This document shows, in pieces, positions 1 through 7,300 of a stretch of 10,737 nucleotides of DNA. The stretch's first letter is position 1, and each line of letters begins with the position of its first letter. The DNA comes from JBIKIW01 sp044361365 (GTDB taxonomy: Bacteria; Patescibacteriota; JACMRA01): assembly GCA_044361365.1 (NCBI GenBank), contig JBIKIW010000047.1:1-10737 (forward strand), in the 5' to 3' direction. Below the pieces are notes generated by a model that was given only the letters and a program-made list of their open reading frames with translations, had not been told where the DNA came from and did not search any database. Position numbers and translations under genes: made by a program.

Positions 1-4
1 TTGT

Positions 5-28
5 TTTTGTAGCGTCTATATCTACACA
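5..28. repeat. Degenerate palindromic repeat at left edge
   Basis: A short imperfect inverted repeat: TTTTTGTAG at 4-12, then CTACACAAAAA at 22-32, with a core stem TGTAG/CTACA. The leading TTGTTTTTGTAGCG matches the sequence just before the perfect GGCGAC palindrome at 3276-3293, differing by one T, so the two may be members of one dispersed family. Bases 33-96 hold nothing else I can support. This is a weak call resting on one shared 13-14 base block. Confidence 0.25.
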
Positions 29-96
29 AAAATGATGAATTATTTTTTTTAAATTGTAATTGCTTAATCTTTATCTGTATATCATAGAAATTAGTT

Positions 97-116
97 TAGT
101 TAGTGTTTGCTAACTA
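97..116 (-). terminator. Weak hairpin at the 3' end of the clpB operon
   Basis: On the minus strand a 7-base perfect stem, TAGTTAG with CTAACTA and a 6-base loop, starts at the TAG stop codon of the 193-residue gene and ends just after it. The following sequence is AT-rich but has no clear T-run. It may act as a transcription end or protect the RNA 3' end. The 10-mer TTGCTAACTA (plus strand, 107-116) recurs at 3472-3481 at the other operon end. Confidence 0.3.
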
Positions 117-695
117 GTCTAGTTCCAAATGAATTAGTTGTCGAATTTGAGCTTTGCCTTGTATATCTTTATAATCAACTACTGAAATACTCCACATCCA
201 TGTTCTTTTTGGATCATAATCTTTGTCAGATTCATTCATTTTAAATACACTAACTTTATCGCCAAAAACTTTTTGCATAAAACCAAGATTTTTATAGTTA
301 GTTCTATCGATAATATTTGGACGACCTACATGAAACCTAGGCTTATTTTCTAATATCTGAATTGTTACCAAGTACCAAAGTAGAATCAAGATTTTTGCTG
401 AATTTTTTAATTCTAAACTGACTTCTGAACTTTTACCAAACGGCATTCTATCCATTGAAAGGGAATCTGGCAATTTAACAAGATTAAAATTTGTAACACA
501 CCGCTCAGTATCAATTAAAGTTGACTTTGTAAATTCTATTATGTGACCTGATACAGCTGTATTTTTCTTAAACCTTTCCACCAAACTATCAATATATCTT
601 TCTCTAGTTTCTTGGCTCTTTAAAATATCCTGCAATTCAAACTTTAAAATACTATCAGGAATTTTTGATGTATTGCTAAAATCTTCCATTCCCAT
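114..695 (-). CDS. Unknown 193-residue protein coupled to clpB
   Basis: I do not recognise this protein. ATG at 695 lies 2 bases after the clpB stop (TAA at 698-700), so it is almost certainly co-transcribed and translationally coupled. A second ATG at 689 (residue 3) is an equally possible start. No Shine-Dalgarno-like sequence precedes either. Residues 1-45 are charged and helix-like. Residues 101-116 (KILILLWYLVTIQIL) are strongly hydrophobic, either a buried helix or a short membrane segment. The C-terminal third (about 150-193) is rich in charged and aromatic residues, including DPKRTWMWSISVVDY, and looks like a beta strand domain. There is one Cys (66). No signal peptide is apparent. 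Position beside ClpB suggests a link to protein disaggregation or stress, but that is guilt by association only. The reading frame is convincing from its length and its tight junction. Confidence 0.75.
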   Translation of the reverse strand: MGMEDFSNTSKIPDSILKFELQDILKSQETRERYIDSLVERFKKNTAVSGHIIEFTKSTLIDTERCVTNFNLVKLPDSLSMDRMPFGKSSEVSLELKNSAKILILLWYLVTIQILENKPRFHVGRPNIIDRTNYKNLGFMQKVFGDKVSVFKMNESDKDYDPKRTWMWSISVVDYKDIQGKAQIRQLIHLELD

Positions 696-697
696 AT

Positions 698-3247
698 TTA
701 ACCAACAATTAATCCATGCCCTGCTACAAAATGAATCTGAACGATTTTACCTGGAGAAACTTCACCTTGCAGGATTTTTTCAGCTAAGCGGTTTTCAATT
801 TCACGACTAATGGTTCTTTTCATCGGTCTTGCCCCAAAAACTGGATCGTAGCCTTCTTTTATGAGAAATTCTTTGGCTTCGGGGGTGATATTTACCTGTA
901 GGTTTTGTTCGGCTAGTTTGGCTTGAAGGTCTTGCAGCTGAAGATCCACAATTTGCCTAATTTCCTGATGATTCAGACCTCTAAACACAATAATATCATC
1001 TACTCGGTTGATAAATTCTGGCTTAAAAAACTGCTCCAAATTGGTCATCACCGCTTTTTGAATTTGATTATAATTCGCTTTTTGGTGAGTCATTTCCAAA
1101 ATGGTTGGTGAACCCAAATTGCTAGTCATAATGATTATAGAATTGCGAAAATCCACTGTTCTCCCCTTCCCGTCTGTAAGCCTTCCATCGTCCAAAACTT
1201 GTAGCAAAAGGTTGAAAACTTCGGGGTGAGCTTTTTCGATTTCGTCTAGCAAAATCACGGAATACGGGCGGTGGCGGATTTTTTCGGTAAGTTGCCCACC
1301 TTCTTCGTACCCAACATAGCCTGGGGGTGAGCCGATGAGTTTGGCGACGCTGTGTTTTTCCATGTATTCACTCATGTCGATGCGAACCAAGGCATCTTTG
1401 GAATCAAATAAAAATTCCGCAAGAGCTTTACTAAGTTCAGTTTTCCCTACCCCAGTTGGACCTAAAAATATAAAACTTCCAATAGGTTTATTTTTGTCTT
1501 TCAGCCCTACCCGACTGCGACGAATGGCATTAGAAATCGAATTTATCGCCTCTTTTTGCCCGATAACTTTTTGATGCAAAACCTTTTCTAATTCCAACAG
1601 TTTTTCCTTTTCACTCTCGATCAAATTGGTGATTGGAATACCCGTCCAGCGAGAGACAACTTCGGCAATGCTTTCGGCGGTTACTTCGAGTTTAATAAAT
1701 TCGGCGTTTTTGAGGAGATTTTCAAATGAAACTAGGCTCGCTTCCAAAGTTGGCAATTCTCCGTACTGAATGCGGGCGATAGTCTCTAAATCGTACTCTC
1801 TTTCGGCTTTTTCTAACTCAATTCTTTTGGCGTCGATTTGCTCCTGAATCCCACGAAGTTTGGTTAGGTTATCTTTTTCAACTTGCCATTTGGATTTTAG
1901 GACGTTCATTTTTTCCCCAAGTCTGGAAAGGCTCGCTGTGATTTCTTTTTTACGATCTTGAATTTGCGGGGATTTTTCTTTGTTCAAACTTTCTTGCTCA
2001 ATCTCGAGAGTCATTTTTTGCCTTTCCAAAAGGTCTATTTCTTCAGGAAAAGAGTCTAGTTGCATACGAATTTTACTAGCTGCTTCGTCGATGAGATCTA
2101 TGGCTTTATCTGGTAATTTTCGGTCTGCTACATAGCGATTGGATAAACTAGCCGCTGCAATAATAGCCTCGTCCATAATCCTAACTCCGTGGTGAAGTTC
2201 GTACCTTTCTTTGATTCCTCGTAGGATTGAAACGGTGTCTTCAACGGTAGGTTCGCCCACAAAAATTGGCTGAAAACGCCTTTCTAATGCGGGATCTTTT
2301 TCGATTTCTCGATATTCATTTAGAGTTGTAGCTCCAATCATTCGTAGCTCTCCTCTAGCAAGAGCGGGCTTGAGCATGTTCCCAGCATCGACACTTCCTT
2401 CGCCTTTACCGGCACCTACAATTGTGTGAAGTTCATCAATAAAAAGAATAAGTTTGCCTTCACTTTCTACCAGTTCACTAATCACAGACTTTAGCCTTTC
2501 TTCAAATTCACCTCGGTATTTGGCACCGGCGAGTAAGCTCGAGATTTGCAAACTCACAATTCGTTTATTTTTAAGACCTTCTGGCACGTCTCCCTTTACG
2601 ATTCTCTGGGCTAAACCTTCAATAATAGCCGTTTTCCCTACCCCAGGCTCACCGATTATAACCGGATTATTTTTGGTACGCCTTAGTAAAATTTGCATAC
2701 TTCTCCTAATTTCCTCATCTCTCCCGACCACAGGATCGAGCTTTCCTTTGGCTGCCAAATCTGTAAAATCTATCCCGTATTTCATAAGAGCTTCAAAGTT
2801 ATTATCGTCTGTATCGGAAGTAACTGTACGATTTTTACGAACTTCTGAAATGGCTTCTTTAAGTTTGTTTTTATCCAAAAGATATTTGAAGTTTGAACTG
2901 GTAAAAGTGCTGTAAAAAAGTGTATCCACAGCCACAAATGAGTCACCCACTTGTTTAGATTCTTTTTCTGCTTGCACCAAAATATTTTCAAGACTTCTGG
3001 AAAGATAACCACCTTGATTTTGTGATACTTTAGGCATTTTAGCTATATTTTCCTGAATTTGCCGCAAAATTACAGCCGAATCTCCTCCACTTAAATTTAC
3101 CAATCTAGTGGCTACCGACTCAGGATTTTCTAAGAGTGAATACAGTAAATGCTCCGGCTCGATGTATTGTTGTTCAAATTGGGTAGCTAATTTTTGGGCG
3201 GCTTGAATAGCTTTCCAACTTTCTTCGGTATAGGTTTCGGGTGACAT
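698..3247 (-). CDS. clpB: ATP-dependent disaggregase ClpB
   Basis: ClpB is a hexameric AAA+ chaperone of the cytoplasm that threads aggregated proteins through its pore, normally with DnaK. From the ATG at 3247 the protein has 849 residues, close to the 857 of E. coli ClpB. It shows, in order, an N-terminal Clp_N domain (to about 145); Walker A GEPGVGKT (199-206); pore loop KYRGE (around 244); Walker B LILFIDE (266-272); arginine finger in ALERRF (about 323-324); a long coiled-coil M domain (about 390-515), which separates ClpB from ClpA; second Walker A GPTGVGKT (596-603); pore loop GYVGYE (643-648); Walker B VILLDE (663-668); and sensor 2 GARPMKR (805-811). All catalytic motifs look intact. 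An in-frame ATG at 3295 would add 16 residues, MATQRSPLQNKILHNY, but these are encoded by a palindromic repeat, so MSPETYTEESW is the better start. No Shine-Dalgarno-like or CIRCE site is visible. Confidence 0.96.
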   Translation of the reverse strand: MSPETYTEESWKAIQAAQKLATQFEQQYIEPEHLLYSLLENPESVATRLVNLSGGDSAVILRQIQENIAKMPKVSQNQGGYLSRSLENILVQAEKESKQVGDSFVAVDTLFYSTFTSSNFKYLLDKNKLKEAISEVRKNRTVTSDTDDNNFEALMKYGIDFTDLAAKGKLDPVVGRDEEIRRSMQILLRRTKNNPVIIGEPGVGKTAIIEGLAQRIVKGDVPEGLKNKRIVSLQISSLLAGAKYRGEFEERLKSVISELVESEGKLILFIDELHTIVGAGKGEGSVDAGNMLKPALARGELRMIGATTLNEYREIEKDPALERRFQPIFVGEPTVEDTVSILRGIKERYELHHGVRIMDEAIIAAASLSNRYVADRKLPDKAIDLIDEAASKIRMQLDSFPEEIDLLERQKMTLEIEQESLNKEKSPQIQDRKKEITASLSRLGEKMNVLKSKWQVEKDNLTKLRGIQEQIDAKRIELEKAEREYDLETIARIQYGELPTLEASLVSFENLLKNAEFIKLEVTAESIAEVVSRWTGIPITNLIESEKEKLLELEKVLHQKVIGQKEAINSISNAIRRSRVGLKDKNKPIGSFIFLGPTGVGKTELSKALAEFLFDSKDALVRIDMSEYMEKHSVAKLIGSPPGYVGYEEGGQLTEKIRHRPYSVILLDEIEKAHPEVFNLLLQVLDDGRLTDGKGRTVDFRNSIIIMTSNLGSPTILEMTHQKANYNQIQKAVMTNLEQFFKPEFINRVDDIIVFRGLNHQEIRQIVDLQLQDLQAKLAEQNLQVNITPEAKEFLIKEGYDPVFGARPMKRTISREIENRLAEKILQGEVSPGKIVQIHFVAGHGLIVG

Positions 3248-3275
3248 ATAATTATGTAAGATTTTGTTTTGTAGC

Positions 3276-3293
3276 GGCGACCTCTGTGTCGCC
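3276..3293. repeat. GGCGAC-GTCGCC palindrome in clpB leader
   Basis: A perfect 6-base inverted repeat, GGCGAC and GTCGCC around the loop CTCTGT, lies 29 bases upstream of the clpB start. It is far more GC-rich than its surroundings. The flank TTGTTTTGTAGCG resembles the left edge of the window. It looks like a REP-type dispersed palindrome; in the clpB RNA it would form a stable hairpin in the 5' leader. Confidence 0.55.
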
Positions 3294-3323
3294 ATTTTAT
3301 TCTAACTTTGAAGTTTAAAACTA

Positions 3324-3378
3324 ATGTCATTCTGAATTTATTTCAGATCTAGACTCTGAGACAAGCCCAGAGTGACAT
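3324..3378. repeat. Three-way-junction palindromic repeat
   Basis: A 55-base element whose ends are inverted repeats: ATGTCATTCTG (3324-3334) against CAGAGTGACAT (3368-3378), 10 of 11 matching. Inside are two further hairpins: TCTGAA/TTCAGA with loop TTTAT (3331-3347), and ACTCTGAG/CCCAGAGT, 7 of 8 matching (3353-3373). The outer ATGTCA/TGACAT stem plus the two inner stems fold as a Y, or the long outer arms can pair instead. This resembles the dispersed palindromic elements of the type GTCATTCTGA...CAGAGTGACA seen in other genomes. It lies upstream of clpB and downstream of the hydrolase operon. Confidence 0.6.
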
Positions 3379-3451
3379 ACTAAATATAATCAATTTTAAC
3401 TTCAAAAATTCGTTTTGAAAAGGCTAAATTGAATCAAAATCTAATCTAAAA

Positions 3452-3478
3452 TTAGCAACCAATTTTGTCAATTGCTAA
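3452..3478 (-). terminator. Hairpin after the membrane-protein gene
   Basis: On the minus strand, 10 bases after the TAA stop at 3489, an inverted repeat TTAGCAA (3478-3472) pairs with TTGCTAA (3458-3452). A nested alternative stem, AATTG with CAATT, is also possible. It is followed by TTTTAG and more AT-rich sequence but no clean T-run. It is a plausible weak intrinsic terminator for the hydrolase operon. Confidence 0.4.
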
Positions 3479-3488
3479 CTATAAACTA

Positions 3489-4367
3489 TTACTGGACAAC
3501 ACTTATAGAATCTTGAGCATCACCATAATCGATTTCGGGAGTTGCTTCAGATTGTGGGTTTGGAGCGGGGAAAAAACTTGATTGAATATCCATTTTAGTT
3601 CCATCATCAACACCTTCTATAATCCCATCTTCGTTTAGAATCTCTTTTTCGAGATCGCTGATTTTGTAGATTTCGATAGTGTTTGAATCGTCGTTTGCTG
3701 AAGAGTAAGTAATTTTTAGTTTATCTGGATTTTCAAATTCAATCTTAGAAACTACGTCATCTTTTGGAAGTTTTAACTCAGTCTTATTTTCTAAATTTTC
3801 ATCTAACAAGAAAAAATGAGCTTGACCCAAAGTTCCATACATTCCAAAAAACCAATAATTTTTATCGTTTATAGCAACTTTTTCTTTTATGCTGAGACCA
3901 TAGCCTAGAAATAGACTTGTCTTATTTGAGTAATCAAATATAAAATAGGCTTTGTCTTTATTTAAAAAGTCTGAATCTCTTTCAAAAATTGGATAATTTT
4001 GTAGCAGACTATAAAATGCATCGTTTTGATAGTAGCTTTGATCTACTTCTAAAAGACCTTTGGTAGGGGTTAAGCTTTTAACCTCAAATTGCTGATAATT
4101 ATTTATTTTATCAAAGTTTGCGACCACTGCTGAGCTAGAATTTGATTGATCGAGTGTGGAATTTACGGTATCTGGTAACTTTTGCACATCATTTCCAAAT
4201 TGATTGGCTGAGTCTATAGTTGTATTTAGGTTGCTATTAAGCTGACTTTGAGCTTTTTCATTGGAGTTGGTAGATTTTTTGGGAGCAAAAATGTTTATTA
4301 AAACAATACCTGCAATAATTAGTGTGGTTACAATTATTGAGATTAAAATAAGTATTTTTCGATTCAT
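3489..4367 (-). CDS. Unknown single-pass membrane protein, partner of the hydrolase
   Basis: A 292-residue protein of no family I recognise. I chose the ATG at 4367 because it begins directly with a membrane helix: MNRK then a hydrophobic run to about residue 28, followed by PKK. The frame opens 22 codons earlier, inside the hydrolase gene, but that extension is not helix-like. The anchor is followed by an Asn/Ser/Gln-rich linker (about 32-80), then a compact domain rich in aromatic residues and predicted strands (about 85-235; for example KAYFIFDYSN, NYWFFGMYG, HFFLLDE), and a very acidic tail ending SISVVQ. The protein contains no cysteine, unlike its neighbour. Basic residues before and after the helix leave topology open, but the linker style suggests the body is outside. 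The gene begins 11 bases after the hydrolase stop, so co-expression is very likely. A regulator, anchor or self-protection partner is conceivable, but nothing shows it. Confidence 0.85.
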   Translation of the reverse strand: MNRKILILISIIVTTLIIAGIVLINIFAPKKSTNSNEKAQSQLNSNLNTTIDSANQFGNDVQKLPDTVNSTLDQSNSSSAVVANFDKINNYQQFEVKSLTPTKGLLEVDQSYYQNDAFYSLLQNYPIFERDSDFLNKDKAYFIFDYSNKTSLFLGYGLSIKEKVAINDKNYWFFGMYGTLGQAHFFLLDENLENKTELKLPKDDVVSKIEFENPDKLKITYSSANDDSNTIEIYKISDLEKEILNEDGIIEGVDDGTKMDIQSSFFPAPNPQSEATPEIDYGDAQDSISVVQ

Positions 4368-4378
4368 ATGTTGATAAT

Positions 4379-7300
4379 TTATTTTGGTACCCAAATTCCA
4401 AGGAGTTTGCCAGTCTGACCATACGATCCACATCTTGGGCTGTTTTTACAAGTTGATGTTGGTCCATTCCAGCATTTTTCCCCACCAAAACTATTTACAC
4501 CACCATTATAAAATTTACCAGCCCCATCGGCTACAGCAATATCACCATGGACAGCAGCACAAGTCCCTATTCCTCCAGGAGTCACTATAACAACTGAACC
4601 TGGAGGAGCGTTGTAAGGATTTAGGCTTGGGTTTTCATCAAGTAAGTTTTTGATACCCAATTTGTCTTTATTGGCTACAAGATATGGCTGAAATCCTACC
4701 GGATTTGGAAAATTTAGACCCACTGTACTTAAACCACCTAGTTTTACCCTATCAAGATAGCTTTCTACATGATACTGACATCTTCCATCAGGTCCTTTAC
4801 CTTCGCTATTTGCTTTGGCTAAAGCTAAAAGAGCCGCACTACCACTTCCAACTATACCACTAGTACCACCACCTCCATCCGTACTAGAACCACCCCCTCC
4901 TGTACAACCTGCTCCCGATACCCCGCTTGTTGAGTCAGTAGAATTACCACCTGTGACCACTACTTTATCAGCTCCAAGTTTAGCAATAATGGCATCTGTG
5001 ATAGAAGTATCACCGTTTGCTTGAGCCATAAGTAGGTTGATTTTGGTAATCATGGCTGCCACTTGCTCATCTGTCATACTGGCATAAGCCCCACCTTTCC
5101 AAGCTGAGTTTGATTGACGAGCACTATTTACTAATTTCACAAGCCTGCCATCTACTGTACCATTTTTAGCAATAAAAGGGTTGTCTGTTTGTCTATCTGA
5201 AGGTTGTACGGCGTAGTGAGTAATTACTTTATCTGGCATTACACCGCTAGCAGCAATCAATTTGCCAGATGAAATAGCCTGTGCTTCAGTAGCCGAATCT
5301 CCACTATTGGCAATCATTTCCACCTGAACTGCCACAGCATCTACGCTTGTTGACCCACTACCGCTATACAAAACTTTTCCTGCTTTCCCATCTGCGGTAA
5401 TTTCACGAATTCTGGCATTTCCTCTGTCTGCTTTACCGTCAGTTCCCTCGCCCCAATATTTTACAGGGTCATAAAAAGCACTTACTTTCCCCGATGAAGT
5501 CATTCCAAAAGGTGTGAATCCGCTATTTTTACCAGGACCTGCCTGGGCTATACCTTCGTAAAATTGCTGTCCTAAAACCTTTGTATCGTTGCCACCATCA
5601 TAAACATTTGCAGCAGTCGTGATGTGTAAAATAAAGTAGTTTGGGTTACCTGGAAATCTCTTGTCTAGACTTCCTGAGCGGGCAGCAAGGGCTTTGTTAT
5701 TTTCATCATAGTATTTGTCTAAAGAATAATCTGAACCTAAAATTTGCTGATATTTATCACCAGCTGCTTCTACTGCTACACCATTAATAATCCCATTCCA
5801 AATTTGCTTAACGTCAAAACTGTTTTGTTCGTTTTCAGCAGCCTCCACATCAACTCCAGTAAAAATTTTGGCAAAATTATCAGCACTTGTACCAGATTGA
5901 GAAGGATCCGCAGAAGTACCCCCAGTACTAGCAACAGCACCTCCACCTGAAGGTAAGCAACAGGCTCCTCCAGCCGCACCTGTAGATGTAGAGGCTCCAC
6001 CCTGATAATCTGAACCAAAAATCTTTGCCATTTCGGGAATAGGTGTATCTTTAGTAATCTTACCACCACTTGATAATGCAATATTTCCCTCCTCGATAAA
6101 TTTCATATAAGAAGACAAATTATTTCCGTCTGAAGAAGGTGCATAAATATTGAAAAAGTCACCTATCGTTTTGGCTTTGTCGTATGGAGCTACATTTCCC
6201 TGGAAATTCCTTTGGAAAAAATAATATAAAGCTGCCCAACCATGCTCTTCTGAATCAAAAATAAGATGTTTTTTGCCATCAAGAGGAATACCACTAGCAT
6301 AGCTACCCGGAAATTTTTGTTTCAGATAATTTTCAATCAAACTAGACGGACCTTTAAGGTTGCCAGGGTTTTTGTTTTTTTGAGGAGTATTAGGACCTCC
6401 CGAACCAGTAGCAAAAGCTCCTTCCATGGTGGCAACCCTTATCATAAATTGAGTTGCTGGATCTGTTCCTGTAGGTTTATTCAAAGGGGTTTCGGCGTAC
6501 GCTTTTATACTAAATCCGTCTGAAATAGAATTAAGTAGATTATTTTCTGATTCCGCAGCCTCAACATCAACTCCAGTAAAAATTTTGGCAAAATTATCAA
6601 GTGAGGTTGTCTTTGCTTCAGGATTTTCTACAAAGCCCGTTTTAGTACCTACATACTTCCAGTGCCAAGGTTCAAAACCCGCACCATGAGTAGAATTTTC
6701 TCCATAACTAAGAGCAAAACCAGCTGCTGGTGCGTTCTTTTTTAGCCAATTATAGAGTTCTAGTGAATAGGTCTTTGGATTTAACTCTTGGCTACCTGGG
6801 TAAGTTTTAGAGGAATAAAAATCCACCGCTTTTCCAGCAATATGCTCACTGTAAGCTCCTGGTGGGGCAGAAAGACTAGCACGGTTTAGGTAATCATTTT
6901 TGACAGAATCCGGAACACCGTCAGGAACTGGAGATTGCCCTTCATAAACATTTGATATTTTAGCAAAAAATAGACTTGTTTGATCATCAAGACTTCTCCA
7001 ACCGTAGTCTTTTTTTTCACCTCCGATTTCCAGCTCAATTCCTTCTGTTTTGGCTTTGGCAATTAGCTGATCTGTTGATTTTACTAAATTTGAATCTGGA
7101 CCACTAGCTATAGGGTTTTTAACATAATTTTTTTGAGTTGCTACCCAGTCTAAAAGTTTGCGATGATTTTCTGTTATATCAGTATATTTTGTTGGTTTTA
7201 CACCATCTTTGGCGGTTGAACTAGGGTCTGGTAATTTTACATCACTAGTTGTAGATCCAGCATCACTAACCAATCCTGCACCAATTGGAGTTACTCCTGG

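Larger units (their letters stand above)
3248..3488. other. Intergenic region between hydrolase operon and clpB
   Basis: A 241-base gap that must end one transcript and start the next. It holds a terminator-like hairpin at 3452-3478, the three-way-junction repeat at 3324-3378 and the GGCGAC palindrome at 3276-3293. A weak minus-strand promoter candidate is TTTTCA (3421-3416), a 17-base spacer, then TAAAAT (3398-3393). In such AT-rich sequence this match could be chance. I see no TTAGCACTC-type CIRCE operator and no convincing sigma-32-type site. Confidence 0.4.

Noticed and set aside
2454..2915. 153-codon plus-strand frame opposite clpB
   Set aside because: It is antisense to the highly conserved first AAA+ domain; its Ser/Leu/Pro-rich composition is the expected mirror of that coding sequence.
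698..3247. ClpC or ClpA instead of ClpB
   Set aside because: The long coiled-coil M domain of about 125 residues and the N-terminal TEESWKAI type sequence fit ClpB; no ClpP-docking loop was evident.
3248..3488. CIRCE or HrcA operator upstream of clpB
   Set aside because: No TTAGCACTC/GAGTGCTAA pair is present; the inverted repeats found are of other sequence.
4815..5024. Proline-rich plus-strand frame
   Set aside because: It is the complement of the Gly/Ser/Thr-rich linker before the C-terminal domain of the hydrolase; the prolines come from Gly codons read backwards.
5776..6081. 101-codon minus-strand frame inside the large gene
   Set aside because: It overlaps the linker and motif copy 3 in another frame; its Leu/Val-rich repeats come from the Ser/Gly linker codons.
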